Shown piece after piece: positions 1 to 8,823 of a stretch of 64,000 nucleotides of DNA. Every line of letters begins with the position of its first letter. Position 1 is the stretch's first letter. The notes beneath the pieces are model-generated. The model had not been told where the DNA came from. It did no database searches and was given only the letters and a program-made list of their open reading frames with translations. A program made the position numbers and the translations under genes. Origin of the DNA: CAMLHP01 sp035759745 (GTDB taxonomy: Bacteria > Gemmatimonadota > Gemmatimonadetes > Gemmatimonadales > GWC2-71-9); NCBI GenBank assembly GCA_035759745.1, contig DASTUF010000040.1, positions 1-64,000 on the forward strand, given 5' to 3'.

Positions 1-200
1 ACCCGGGACCACTTGAGCGAAAACGTGTCCGCGGTCGACGCCTGCTCGGCCGGCACCGGTGCGGATTCCACGAACCGGGGAATGCCATCCACCACCGGAT
101 ACCGTGCGCCTGAGTCGCTGACCAGCGCAGGCGCCGGACCCGGCTCGTACTCGAGCGGGAGACCGGATACAGGGTCAACCAGGAGCCCGAGTCCGGTCAT
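1..200 (-). CDS. SAM-dependent methyltransferase, N-terminal part (cut by window edge)
   Basis: Translating the minus strand from the ATG at 200 gives a start resembling MTGLGLLVDPVSGLPLE, followed by a YPVVDGIPRFV stretch and then TADTFSLKWSR at the window edge. This layout (a short Trm112/zinc-ribbon-like lead that has lost its cysteines, then a D-T-F-x-x-K-W motif) is typical of class I methyltransferases in sugar and polysaccharide clusters. The catalytic Rossmann domain lies outside the window, so the class is inferred from the N-terminus alone. It follows the DegT aminotransferase by about 22 bases on the same strand and is probably the next gene of that operon. Confidence 0.6.
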   Translation of the reverse strand, partial: MTGLGLLVDPVSGLPLEYEPGPAPALVSDSGARYPVVDGIPRFVESAPVPAEQASTADTFSLKWSR

Positions 201-222
201 CGAGGGCGCAGTGCGCGATGGC

Positions 223-1431
223 TCAGCCGGCATGGAGCCGCGCATGATGATGGGCGAGGTGCCAGTCCAGCCGCTCCACCACGCGGTCCTGCTCCGCGTC
301 GGTCATGGAGGCATACAGCGGCAGCGACAGCGAGAGCCGGTCGGCGGCAAAGGCCCCGGGCAGGTCCATGGGCGCGTGGCCATAGGTCCGCCGGTAGTAG
401 TCCAGCAGGTGCACGGCGTGCGTGCCCTGGCGAGTCGCGATTCCCTCTTCTTCCAGCGCAGCCATGACGGCATTGCGGCGGTCATGCGCGGTGAGGATCG
501 CGGCCTCGCTGTCGCCGTCGGCGTGCAGTCGGCAGACGTACGACTGGTAGGAGTGCCGGTGGCCCTCGGGTTGCGACGGTGGGGTGAGATCGGCAACGCC
601 GGCCAGCTGCTCGTCATAACGCCTCGCCCGGGCGATGCGTGCAGCCAGGATGCGCTCCAGCTTGGCCAGCTGGGCAACGCCCACCGCCGCCTGCAGGTCG
701 GTCATCCGGTAGTTGTAGCCCACCATGTCGAACACCGGGAGCAGGGCGCTGCCCTTCGCGGTGTGGCGTGCGTGATCCGATCGCGCGGCCCCATGATCGC
801 GCAGCGCACGCGCCCTGGCAGCCTTGGCCGGATCGGCCGTCGTGTACATGCCGCCCTCGCCGGTTGTGATGGCCTTCCGCGGATGAAACGAAAATGCGCC
901 GCCGTCACCCAGTGCACCCACATGCTGTCCCTTGTAAAGCGTGCCCAGTGCACAGGCACAGTCCTCGACCACCTTCAGGCCATGGCGGGACGCAAGCGCC
1001 AGGATCGGCTCCATCTCGGCCGCGAGGCCGAAGAGATGCACCGGCATGACCGCCCGGGTGCGCGGCGTGCGGAGTCGCTCGATCTCGTCGGGAATGAGGT
1101 TGAAGGTCTCGAGCGACACATCGGCGAGAATCGGGGTGGCCCCCACATACGTCACCGCGTTGGCTGATGCGACCCAGGTAAACGATGGCACGATGACTTC
1201 ATCGCCGGGGCCGATCCCCTCGGCCAGGAGGGCGAGGTGCAATCCCGTGGTGCATGAGGTGCACGCCACGGCCTCGGGGAGGCCGGTGAACCCACGGAAG
1301 CCCGCCTCGAATTCGGCGACCTTCGGCCCCTGCACCACCCAGCCGCTGGCCAGCACGGCTGCCACCGCGCGGGCCTCCTCGTCATCGAAAACCGCCCGCG
1401 TAATCGGGATCTTCGGCACAGCATCGCTCAC
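223..1431 (-). CDS. DegT/DnrJ/EryC1-family sugar aminotransferase
   Basis: PLP-dependent aminotransferase that would convert a keto-sugar nucleotide to an amino-sugar nucleotide for surface polysaccharide. The 402-residue product starts VSDAVPKIPITR and shows the family's GSGWVVQGP-like substrate loop, the SCTTGLHLAL cofactor region, EDCACALG, and the Schiff-base lysine in SFHPRKAITTGEGG. I chose the GTG at 1431 because the frame upstream of it is arginine-rich shadow sequence, and because this GTG overlaps the stop of the acyltransferase gene by four bases (GTGA), a coupling seen throughout this operon. Sugar specificity cannot be read from the sequence. With the neighbouring acyltransferase it could make an N-acylated amino sugar. 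Confidence 0.9.
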   Translation of the reverse strand: MSDAVPKIPITRAVFDDEEARAVAAVLASGWVVQGPKVAEFEAGFRGFTGLPEAVACTSCTTGLHLALLAEGIGPGDEVIVPSFTWVASANAVTYVGATPILADVSLETFNLIPDEIERLRTPRTRAVMPVHLFGLAAEMEPILALASRHGLKVVEDCACALGTLYKGQHVGALGDGGAFSFHPRKAITTGEGGMYTTADPAKAARARALRDHGAARSDHARHTAKGSALLPVFDMVGYNYRMTDLQAAVGVAQLAKLERILAARIARARRYDEQLAGVADLTPPSQPEGHRHSYQSYVCRLHADGDSEAAILTAHDRRNAVMAALEEEGIATRQGTHAVHLLDYYRRTYGHAPMDLPGAFAADRLSLSLPLYASMTDAEQDRVVERLDWHLAHHHARLHAG

Positions 1432-2000
1432 GATTCGCTCTCCGTTCGCTCGAAACTCACTTCGCCCTCCGGGCTGACAATGACGCGTCCCTGCACCCGG
1501 CAAGGCGTGCCCCAGGCGAGGCTCCCCGCCGGCAGGTCGCGATTCACGAACGAATGCGCGCCGATGACGCAGCCATCGCCGATGGACACGCCGCGCGCGA
1601 TCACGGTCAGCGGACCGATGTAGCAGCGGTCGCCGATTCGGACCGGACCGCGCTGCGGCTCCGCCCGTCCGCCCGTCACCGCCCAGGCGACGGTGTCGTG
1701 GGAGTAGATCTGCACGCCGGCGGAAATGCTGCAGAAGGCGCCGATAGCGAGTCCGCCCGAACCATCCAGCATGACCTGCGGACCGATCCAGGTGCTGGCA
1801 CCTACGGCGACAGAGCCCAGCACAACGGCGCTGTCGTACACGCTGGCGTCGGGGCCGAAGCCCAGGCGGCGCGCGCGTTCCCAGCGATCCACCACAAGCT
1901 CGCCCAGTGGCAGGCTGCGATCCCACTCCGCGCGCACCTGCGCCTCGCGCTCGGCATACAGCTGCTGGAGGTCGGCGAGCTGCCGGTTCCATTCCGTCAT
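1428..2000 (-). CDS. Left-handed beta-helix (hexapeptide) acyltransferase
   Basis: A 190-residue protein with a helical N-terminus (about residues 1-45) followed by hexapeptide repeats (SVAVGASTWIGPQVMLDG, LAIGAFCSISAGVQIYSHD, VRIGDRCYIGPLTVIARGVSIGDGCVIGAHS) and a DLPAGSLAWGTPCRV ending of the usual acetyltransferase type. The histidine in IYSHDT is at the place where the WbbJ/LacA group carries its catalytic base. It probably O- or N-acetylates a sugar of the surface polysaccharide. It is translationally coupled on both sides: its ATG overlaps the flippase stop (ATGA) and its stop overlaps the DegT start (GTGA). The start at 2000 is well supported by this coupling. Confidence 0.87.
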   Translation of the reverse strand: MTEWNRQLADLQQLYAEREAQVRAEWDRSLPLGELVVDRWERARRLGFGPDASVYDSAVVLGSVAVGASTWIGPQVMLDGSGGLAIGAFCSISAGVQIYSHDTVAWAVTGGRAEPQRGPVRIGDRCYIGPLTVIARGVSIGDGCVIGAHSFVNRDLPAGSLAWGTPCRVQGRVIVSPEGEVSFERTESES

Positions 2001-3481
2001 TGGTCCCCTCCCCGCCCGGGCACCGGCCGCCCGCCGATGCGGGCCGCGAGCAGCCGCCGCTCGGCCGGGCCCAGCAGGCCGTACCAGCACCAGGCGACGA
2101 ACGCGGCGGTCAAACCCAGGCCGACTCCGACCACGGCGGCAGGACCAAGCGTCTGGATGGTCCCACCCAGCAGCGCCACCACGGCGGCGCCTGCAAGGAG
2201 CACAGCCAGTCCCTTCATGAACGGGTACGGCACGGGATGCACGCGCTGGGACAGGATCGCCACGATGACGGCGGCCACGACCTTTCCCCCGCAGTTGGCC
2301 CAGGCGATGGCCACCGGCGGCGCCGACACTGCCGCGAGCACCAGGTTGGTGCCGACCATGACCGCCATGCCGCTCATGTACGCGGTCAGGTTGTGGAGCG
2401 ACCGTCCCTCCAGCACCGAGCCAATCGCGACCACGAAGAAGACCGCATTGAGCCCGTAGGAGAGTGCCAGAGGGCCCACGAATATAGCGGAGACCGAGTA
2501 GGCCGAGGTAGCCGCCACGCGCGCAATTGCAGGGGCGACGAGCACGAGCATGATGGCGACAAATGCGGCGGTGCCGCAGACCAGCAGGAAAATCCGCGCG
2601 AAGAGCCTCCCCTTGGCCACCTGGTCCCGCTGGGCAAAGGCGAACGGTCCCCAGGCGGACTGGAATCCCGCCAGCACCAGCATCGAGAGCACGGCGATCT
2701 TCTGACCCAGCCCGTAGAGGCCAGCCTCTTCCAGCGAGTGATACTGCACCAGAAAGAACCGGTCGATGAGCGGCAGGAAGGTGCTCGCCATGCCGATCAG
2801 CGCGAAGGGAAACCCGACCTGCACCATGTCCCGGGCGATATTGCGGTTCCACTGCCCGAGGATGAGGTCGCGCGCCGCCCAGAGCGCCAGCACCGCGCCG
2901 ACCGCCTGGCCGACGAGGTTGGCGATGAAGAGACCACTCAGGCCGTAATCAGTGTGGAACGCGGCGGCATAGGTGAGCAGTATCGTCAGCAAGGCCGAGC
3001 CCAGTGCGACGCCGACGTACCAGGCCCGGCGGAAGCTCCACTGCAGCAGCGCCAGCGCATAGAGCAACAGGCTGGAGAATGGGATGCTGGCAGCGGCCCA
3101 TGCCAGGGCGTCGGCGTACCGCGCGTCGCCCAGCAGCACAACCGCAAACCCCTCGCGCGCGACGATCAGCAGCGTCGCGAGCACCAGGCTCACGCTCGCG
3201 GTCACACGGAGGCCGGTGGACGCGGGCCCCTTCATGACATCTGGAGTCGCCGTGCCACCACCGCGGGTGGCGATGATCACCACCGACGAGTGAAGCCCCA
3301 GAATGCACAGGCTCGCGAGCGCATAGATCGCCACCGTGGCGGTATCGTATGCTCCGAAGATGGCAGCGGGGAAGGTTTTCGCGACCAGCGGCACGACCAG
3401 CAGCTTGGCGAAACGATTGAGCGCACCGGCCAGGCCGTAGACCGCCGAGTCGCGGAACAGCAGGCCGAGCTGGCGCTTCAT
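1997..3481 (-). CDS. wzx: Polysaccharide flippase (Wzx-type, MOP superfamily)
   Basis: A 494-residue integral membrane protein with about 12-14 hydrophobic helices. Its N-terminus (FRDSAVYGLAGALNRFAKLL, then VVPLVAKTFPAAIFGAYD) is the signature start of oligosaccharide flippases in the polysaccharide synthase family. It would move undecaprenyl-linked repeat units across the inner membrane to the Wzy polymerase. ATGA overlaps with both neighbours place it in the minus-strand block 5073 to 1. The family assignment is firm. The substrate is unknown. Confidence 0.9.
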   Translation of the reverse strand: MKRQLGLLFRDSAVYGLAGALNRFAKLLVVPLVAKTFPAAIFGAYDTATVAIYALASLCILGLHSSVVIIATRGGGTATPDVMKGPASTGLRVTASVSLVLATLLIVAREGFAVVLLGDARYADALAWAAASIPFSSLLLYALALLQWSFRRAWYVGVALGSALLTILLTYAAAFHTDYGLSGLFIANLVGQAVGAVLALWAARDLILGQWNRNIARDMVQVGFPFALIGMASTFLPLIDRFFLVQYHSLEEAGLYGLGQKIAVLSMLVLAGFQSAWGPFAFAQRDQVAKGRLFARIFLLVCGTAAFVAIMLVLVAPAIARVAATSAYSVSAIFVGPLALSYGLNAVFFVVAIGSVLEGRSLHNLTAYMSGMAVMVGTNLVLAAVSAPPVAIAWANCGGKVVAAVIVAILSQRVHPVPYPFMKGLAVLLAGAAVVALLGGTIQTLGPAAVVGVGLGLTAAFVAWCWYGLLGPAERRLLAARIGGRPVPGRGGDQ

Positions 3482-5073
3482 GCCGCCGATTCTCCGGCTT
3501 CCGGGGCCCAGCGATACGCCCGGAACCGTTCATTCTGGAAGGCCAGCTGGAGCGCATCGAGGGGATAGGTAATGCCTGCCTTCTCGAGCGCCGGCCAATC
3601 AACGACCACCACGTCCGCCCCGTACTCACGCCGCCATTGGTCGAGGTCTGTGATCAGCCACGGATAGCGGGTGAAGATACGATCGTAGTCACGGCACCAC
3701 CGCGCCGCGTCGATGCCGGCCACGTAGCGATGGTCGAGATCCAGCATGACCTGGAACGCGAGGTGCCACGGCAGTGACAGGATGACCGATCCGGCGGGGA
3801 GCGTACGCAGCCAGGCCGTGAGCGCATCGAGCGCGTCGCCATCGAGGCGGCGGCTGTTCCAGCGCAACCTCGAGACGGTGTACGCAAACGCTGGGACAAG
3901 CGTCAGGACGTAGCCGGCGACCAGCCACCAGCGCAGCGCTGCCGGAACGGCCAGCAGCCCGGCTGCCGCCAGGACGGCCACCGGTGCGAGGCCGTACTCG
4001 GGATAGCGCTCGGCTTCACCCAGAAAGCGAAAGTCGCGCAGGGAACTCAGCAGGAAGGGTGCGACCGGCGCTACCGCCCACGCAATCAGCGCGACCTGCC
4101 ACCCACGCACCGCCCCGCTCCACGCCGGAAAGACCGACAGCGCGAGCAGGGCAAGCACGCCGCACCAGAGCACGTTGCGCAGCAGGAACTGCAGGAAGGT
4201 GTGTCCTTCCGCCAGCCGAATCAGCGCGATACGCGCCTCCCGGTCCGCCGGGTGCCGAAGCACGCGGCCGGCCGCGCGAACCAGGTCCCGACCCCGATTG
4301 CGGGTGCTCAGGACCGGATGCTCGTACTGCAGCCGCTGCCGGTAAAAGCGGAGATGCGCCAGCTGCGCCCGCATCACCCACCAGTAGCCGCCGCCGGACA
4401 TCACCAGCGCCGCGCCCATGGCCAGCGGCAACAACAGCAGCAGGCGGGCGTCGCCCATGATCAGCGAGATGATCGGCGTGCAGAAGAGCAGCACCTGCGC
4501 GGCAAACTTGCTGGAGAGCAGCAGCAGCCCGCCAACCAGCACCGCGGCGACTGCGGCCGCCACATGGCCATCCTGGAGATACCAGAGCGACGACGCCATG
4601 GCGGCGGCGTAGAGCATCTCACCGAATGGGCGGGGAGTCACTTCATATGCCCTGGGCCCGAATCCCACCACCAGCAGTGCCGGCGCGGTCGCCACCAGCA
4701 GCCCGGCCACGAGCGCCGTGGCCCCGGGGTCGAGCCCCGGCAGGATGCGTGGGGCGAGCCACGCGGCCAGCAGGGCCACGACCAGGACGTGCAGCGAGTC
4801 GCTGATGGCCGAGGCGAGCGGTGGACAGCGCCGCAGCCATGGTTCGGGCAACAGTGCGAGGAACCAGTGAAATCCCCACGGGTAGGTGTGCCGCTCATCC
4901 AGCAGCAAGGGCCAGCCTCGCATCGACAAGCGCATTCCGTGCTTCCGGATCTGCCGGCGGATCAGCAGATGAGCCCCGGCGTCCATGCCCCTGAAGCGCC
5001 AGGCGAGCCCCGGGATGATGCGCAGGGCGGCGGTGACCAGCACCACGATGGGCAGGGTCAGGGCGAGCGTCAT
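3478..5073 (-). CDS. Polytopic membrane protein, possible GT-C glycosyltransferase
   Basis: A 531-residue protein with an N-terminal membrane helix, then an acidic/basic loop (RGMDAGAHLLIRRQIRKHG) and about ten further helices up to residue 390. It ends in a soluble region with SLPWHLAFQVMLDLDHRYVAGID. This architecture (a first extracytoplasmic loop with an acidic residue, many helices, and a C-terminal soluble domain) resembles GT-C lipid-phosphosugar-dependent transferases, but I see no decisive family motif. It leads the minus-strand block methyltransferase-DegT-acyltransferase-wzx, with an ATGA overlap into wzx. It could instead be a second polymerase-like protein. The polysaccharide role rests on context. 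Confidence 0.6.
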   Translation of the reverse strand: MTLALTLPIVVLVTAALRIIPGLAWRFRGMDAGAHLLIRRQIRKHGMRLSMRGWPLLLDERHTYPWGFHWFLALLPEPWLRRCPPLASAISDSLHVLVVALLAAWLAPRILPGLDPGATALVAGLLVATAPALLVVGFGPRAYEVTPRPFGEMLYAAAMASSLWYLQDGHVAAAVAAVLVGGLLLLSSKFAAQVLLFCTPIISLIMGDARLLLLLPLAMGAALVMSGGGYWWVMRAQLAHLRFYRQRLQYEHPVLSTRNRGRDLVRAAGRVLRHPADREARIALIRLAEGHTFLQFLLRNVLWCGVLALLALSVFPAWSGAVRGWQVALIAWAVAPVAPFLLSSLRDFRFLGEAERYPEYGLAPVAVLAAAGLLAVPAALRWWLVAGYVLTLVPAFAYTVSRLRWNSRRLDGDALDALTAWLRTLPAGSVILSLPWHLAFQVMLDLDHRYVAGIDAARWCRDYDRIFTRYPWLITDLDQWRREYGADVVVVDWPALEKAGITYPLDALQLAFQNERFRAYRWAPEAGESAA

Positions 5074-5123
5074 GGGCTGGCGCTTGACGGCATGGTGTGG
5101 TGCGGCAACGTTTCGCTGCCAAC
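5074..5123. promoter_or_regulatory. Divergent start region between two polysaccharide units
   Basis: Fifty bases separate the start of the minus-strand membrane protein block (5073) from the Wzz start at 5124. Both promoters must lie here or inside the neighbouring coding ends. I see no clear -35/-10 pair and no strong Shine-Dalgarno before the Wzz ATG. Confidence 0.35.
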
Positions 5124-6137
5124 ATGCCTACCACTCCCGAGCCTGCTCCCGTCGCTCCACGCACTCCGCACCGTGCGGGCGACGACGACATCGCCACGCT
5201 GGTCGACGTGGCCTCCGCGATCCTTGCCCGCTGGAAGCTGATCCTGCTGCTGGCGTGCATTGGTGCGGCCATCGCGGCCATCTGGTCGCTGGTGGCGACG
5301 CCGCGATATCGCTCGACGCTCAAGTTCGCGCTGGACGAGCAATCGGCCTCCCCGTCGCTGGGTGGACTCGCGGCGCTGGCCGGACAGTTTCGCCTCGGCA
5401 CGGGCGGGCCGCGCTCGCTCGAGTTCTACGCCGAAGTACTGACCGGAAGGGACCTGCTCGAGCAGCTGGCACGCGATTCCTTCCCCTCGCCGGCCGCCGG
5501 GGAAACCCGGGAGCCATTGATGACCATCCTCGGCTTTGACGGCAGCGATTCCGCCCTGGTCGTGGCGGACGCCTATGCCTACCTGCTCGACGAGGCCGTC
5601 GCGACCTCGATCAACACCCAGACCGGTACGATCACGCTGGACGTAAGCCTTCCGGATCCCGATCTCGCGGCGCAGGCGGCCACCCGCCTGTTCGAGCACC
5701 TGGGACAGTTCAACGTGGAAACCCGCCGCAGCGCAGCAACCGAGCGGCGACGCTTCACCGAGCGGGAGCTGGCGCGCGCCCGGCAGGAATTGGAGGCGGC
5801 GGAAGGGGCGTTGCGGGACTTCCTCGAAGCCAACCGGGGCGGACTCGAATCGCCTCGCCTGGCGGTGCGGCGCCAGCAGTTCCAGCGGCGGGTTTCGGTC
5901 CTGGAGGAAGTCTTCAGCGAGCTGTCGCGCGAGGCGCAGAGTGCCCGCATCGATGAGGTGCGCGATACGCCGGTCTTCACCCTGGTCCAGGCACCGGATG
6001 CGCCGATCTACCGCGAGTACCCCCTGCGCACCCGCATGACGCTGGTGGGCGGCCTGCTGGGAGCGACGGTCGCGATCGGGTGGATAGCCCTGGCCACGAG
6101 CCTGGCAGGCGCGCGCCGCACCGGCCAGCAGTACTGA
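5124..6137 (+). CDS. wzz: Wzz-type polysaccharide chain-length determinant
   Basis: A 337-residue inner-membrane protein with two terminal helices (roughly residues 37-58 and 305-325) around a periplasmic region that is strongly helical and coiled-coil-like between about 190 and 270 (RRRFTERELARARQELEAAEGALRDFLEA). This is the PCP/Wzz layout, with the conserved proline-rich stretch before the second helix (VQAPDAPIYREYPLRT). There is no C-terminal tyrosine kinase domain, so it is not a BY-kinase fusion. I placed the start at the ATG at 5124. A GTG at 5097 adds nine residues. It converges with the Wzy/ligase gene, leaving only five bases between stops. Confidence 0.85.
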   Translation: MPTTPEPAPVAPRTPHRAGDDDIATLVDVASAILARWKLILLLACIGAAIAAIWSLVATPRYRSTLKFALDEQSASPSLGGLAALAGQFRLGTGGPRSLEFYAEVLTGRDLLEQLARDSFPSPAAGETREPLMTILGFDGSDSALVVADAYAYLLDEAVATSINTQTGTITLDVSLPDPDLAAQAATRLFEHLGQFNVETRRSAATERRRFTERELARARQELEAAEGALRDFLEANRGGLESPRLAVRRQQFQRRVSVLEEVFSELSREAQSARIDEVRDTPVFTLVQAPDAPIYREYPLRTRMTLVGGLLGATVAIGWIALATSLAGARRTGQQY

Positions 6138-6142
6138 TTTCC

Positions 6143-7717
6143 TCAAGCCGACCCGTCCCCGGCCGCGACGCCCGGCGCCGCGGCCGCGACAATCAGCAGG
6201 GTGACCAGCACCGCCGTCACATCGGGCTGTTCGAAATAGCTGTCAAAGATCCCCAGGAAAAGCAGCAGCGGCACGCCGAAGCCTGCCGCGGCGCCGGCCG
6301 CCCGCCATGCCGCGGGCAGCGCCGCAGCCCGCCATGAGCTGAACGCAAGCCGGGACGCCGCAGCCAGCAGCGCCAGCACCGCCGCAGTGCCGATGATACC
6401 GAACTCCGCCACGATTCCCACCACGCTGCTGAACGGATTGGTAAGGGCACCGCTGCGGTAGCCGGTGGTAAGCGCGATCTCGCTGGTGTAGAGGTCGTGT
6501 GCGACTTCCCGGTACGAATCGCCGGTGTGTGGCGGGACGAACGTCGCCGCCTCGCCCTTCTTGTAGAGCACCTCGCTAGCCCGGATCGTCGCGGCACGCG
6601 AGGCGAAACTCCCCGGACCGTAGCCGACCCAGGTCTGCAGGTTCCCCTCCGCCATCCGGCTGGCGGTCCGCATCATCAGCTGCGCCTTGGGATTGATCGT
6701 CGCCAGGGTCACGTACGGCCGCCAGAGCCCGCTGACCACAAGATTCGCTATACGGGCGCCGGCGCCGACGACGACCACGGTACCGACGACGATGCCGGCA
6801 GCGGCAAGCCGCCGGCGCCAGCCCACATCCAGCATGGGCCACAGCACCACGGCCCCGTACCACGCGGCCGGCAACAGGGCCGCAAGGATCGCGTGCTTGG
6901 AATCGGTCATGAGGAAGACGAAGAGGCTGAGCACCGCGCCCCAGCACCACCGGGGCCGGCGCGCGGCCACCGCCAGCGCCACCAGGAACGCCGTGAGCAG
7001 GAGCATCGCGACGCCGAGGTGATGCGCACTCCGGGTGGAGCCGAAGGTCAGGTCGGCGGCGTTCCCGGCCGAGAGAACATCGAGCACCGCGAAGCGGGCA
7101 ACTTCCAGCAGTAACAGCGGCACCGCGTAGGCTTCCGGGGTGCCCAGCACCAGCGGCTTTACCAGCGCCACGACGACCTGGCTCAGCGCCAGCGCCAGCC
7201 ATGCTCCTGCGAGGAGCTCGAGGTCTCGCCGGGTCCACTCCAGCGCCCGCGCAAGGAAGAACAGGAGCCAGGGCGTCAGGAACGTGAGGATGAACACCGG
7301 CAGCGACCAGACATCGGTCTCCGGGCCAAGGTTGGCGAGCCAGCTCACGAACGCCAGCAGCAACATGGCGAGCAGGGCCCAGTCCAGCGCGTCGAGCGGC
7401 CGCGCCAGCCGACGCGCGGCGGCGAGCGGGAGCAGGACGGCCAGTGCTATCAGGTAGGATACGAAGCCGATCTGTTGCGACGGCAGGTAGGCGGTCACCA
7501 GCGGCACCAGTACGATGAGCCTGGGGCGACGGAAAAGGAGCACTGCGGCGGTACCGGCCAGTGCCATCACCAGCGCCGGCCCGAGCGCCATGGTCCCGAG
7601 GTGGACGTTGGGATACAGGGCGATGCCGATGACCAGCGCCGCCAGCGTGCTCCCGGCGGCCCAGCGCCGCCAGCGCGTGTCGAGGCCATCTGTCCACAAC
7701 GCGATGGCAGCTTGCAT
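6143..7717 (-). CDS. O-antigen polymerase / ligase-like membrane protein (Wzy or WaaL type)
   Basis: A 524-residue polytopic protein with about 12 hydrophobic helices and a large extracytoplasmic loop around residues 330-420 (YGPGSFASRAATIRASEVLY, HTGDSYREVAHDLYTSEIAL). Such a loop, containing charged residues and histidines, is typical of Wzy_C/O-antigen ligase proteins. In this locus it would polymerise repeat units delivered by Wzx, with length set by the adjacent Wzz. The ATG at 7717 is chosen because it follows the wecB stop by five bases and the frame upstream of it is shadow sequence. Polymerase versus ligase cannot be told from sequence alone. Confidence 0.75.
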   Translation of the reverse strand: MQAAIALWTDGLDTRWRRWAAGSTLAALVIGIALYPNVHLGTMALGPALVMALAGTAAVLLFRRPRLIVLVPLVTAYLPSQQIGFVSYLIALAVLLPLAAARRLARPLDALDWALLAMLLLAFVSWLANLGPETDVWSLPVFILTFLTPWLLFFLARALEWTRRDLELLAGAWLALALSQVVVALVKPLVLGTPEAYAVPLLLLEVARFAVLDVLSAGNAADLTFGSTRSAHHLGVAMLLLTAFLVALAVAARRPRWCWGAVLSLFVFLMTDSKHAILAALLPAAWYGAVVLWPMLDVGWRRRLAAAGIVVGTVVVVGAGARIANLVVSGLWRPYVTLATINPKAQLMMRTASRMAEGNLQTWVGYGPGSFASRAATIRASEVLYKKGEAATFVPPHTGDSYREVAHDLYTSEIALTTGYRSGALTNPFSSVVGIVAEFGIIGTAAVLALLAAASRLAFSSWRAAALPAAWRAAGAAAGFGVPLLLFLGIFDSYFEQPDVTAVLVTLLIVAAAAPGVAAGDGSA

Positions 7718-7722
7718 GACGG

Positions 7723-8823
7723 TCAGCCGTGCCCGGCGGTTGCCAGCTGGGTCGTGGCCTCGGCGATCCGGATCGCAGCGTCCCCGCGGCCGTAGGCGGT
7801 CCGATCCCACGGCGCTGCGGCGATGGCGTCAGCCAGCCGAGCCGCGAGTAGATCGGGCGCTTCCTCCGGCGCCAGCAGTCGGTTGGCCCCCACTTCGACG
7901 GTCTCTTCCCATTCAGTCTCTCGCCGGAGTGTGACACACGGCACCCCGAGCCAGAAGGCCTCGCGCTGTACGCCTCCCGAGTCGGTCACGACCGCGGTGG
8001 CACCGTGAGCGAGCGCGAGGCTCTCCAGGTAGCCAACCGCCGGCAAGACGGTGAGCCCTCCCCGCGACTCGACCGTCGCTCCCGAAACCTCGAGGGCCGC
8101 CCGGGTCCGTGGATGCATGGCAAGTATGACCGAATGCTCCAGCGTGGACAGGGTCGTGAGCACCGCCCGCAACAAGGACACATTGTCGGTGAGTTCGGCT
8201 CGGTGGAGCGTGGCATACACGTAGGGACGGCCGTCCTGCGGACGCAGCTGTGCCACCGCCGGCAGCCGGTCGAGCTGCGCCTGCAGCACGTCGAGCGCGA
8301 CGTCTCCGGTCTCGACCACGGCAGCGTCGGCGTGGGCCGCCCTCATCCGGGCCGTGGCCCGCGCGGACGGAGTGCACAACACCCGGGCAATGGCATCGGT
8401 GGCCCGCCGGTTGAGTTCCTCCGCCATGAGGTAGTCTGACGCGGCGAGACCCGCCTCGACGTGCACCACGGGAATGCGCAGCTTGGCCGCCGCCAGGGCC
8501 GAGCCCAGGGTGGAGTTGGTGTCACCGATGACGACAACCGCCTGCGGCCGCTGCTCGCTGAGGAGTGCCTCGCACCGCACCATGACGGCTGCGGTCTGGG
8601 TGGCATGCGAACCGGAGCCGGTGCCGAGATAGCAGTCCGGCGGCGCCACCCCAAGCTGCTGATAGAGAAGTTCGTTGAGCTCGAAGTCGTAATGTTGCCC
8701 GGTGTCGACCGCGAGCACCTCATGCCGGGCCGCCAGCGCCCGCCGCACTGCGCTCGCCTTGATGACCTGGGGGCGCGTTCCATAGCAGAGTGCGATGCGT
8801 CCCGCCTTCTCGGCACCCGTCAT
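7723..8823 (-). CDS. wecB: UDP-N-acetylglucosamine 2-epimerase (non-hydrolysing)
   Basis: A 366-residue cytosolic enzyme that would interconvert UDP-GlcNAc and UDP-ManNAc. Family motifs visible: CYGTRPQVIKASAVRRAL near the N-terminus, VDTGQHYDFELNELLY, VVVIGDTNSTLGSALAA, VVHVEAGLAASDYLMAEELNRRATDAIA, ETGDVALDVL, and TDSGGVQREAFWLGVPCVTLR near the C-terminus. The length matches WecB/MnaA. The start ATG overlaps the stop of the upstream glycosyltransferase (ATGA). Its presence suggests ManNAc or a derivative in the polysaccharide. Many homologues act on other UDP-HexNAc substrates. Confidence 0.9.
   Translation of the reverse strand: MTGAEKAGRIALCYGTRPQVIKASAVRRALAARHEVLAVDTGQHYDFELNELLYQQLGVAPPDCYLGTGSGSHATQTAAVMVRCEALLSEQRPQAVVVIGDTNSTLGSALAAAKLRIPVVHVEAGLAASDYLMAEELNRRATDAIARVLCTPSARATARMRAAHADAAVVETGDVALDVLQAQLDRLPAVAQLRPQDGRPYVYATLHRAELTDNVSLLRAVLTTLSTLEHSVILAMHPRTRAALEVSGATVESRGGLTVLPAVGYLESLALAHGATAVVTDSGGVQREAFWLGVPCVTLRRETEWEETVEVGANRLLAPEEAPDLLAARLADAIAAAPWDRTAYGRGDAAIRIAEATTQLATAGHG

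Noticed and set aside
1428..2852. 474-residue frame as one acyltransferase gene
   Set aside because: The part upstream of 2000 is antisense-like Arg/Gly-rich sequence inside the flippase gene. The real start is the ATG overlapping the flippase stop.
4201..5241. 346-residue plus-strand frame overlapping the membrane protein
   Set aside because: Gln/His/Arg-rich shadow. The opposite frame has membrane helices and operon coupling.
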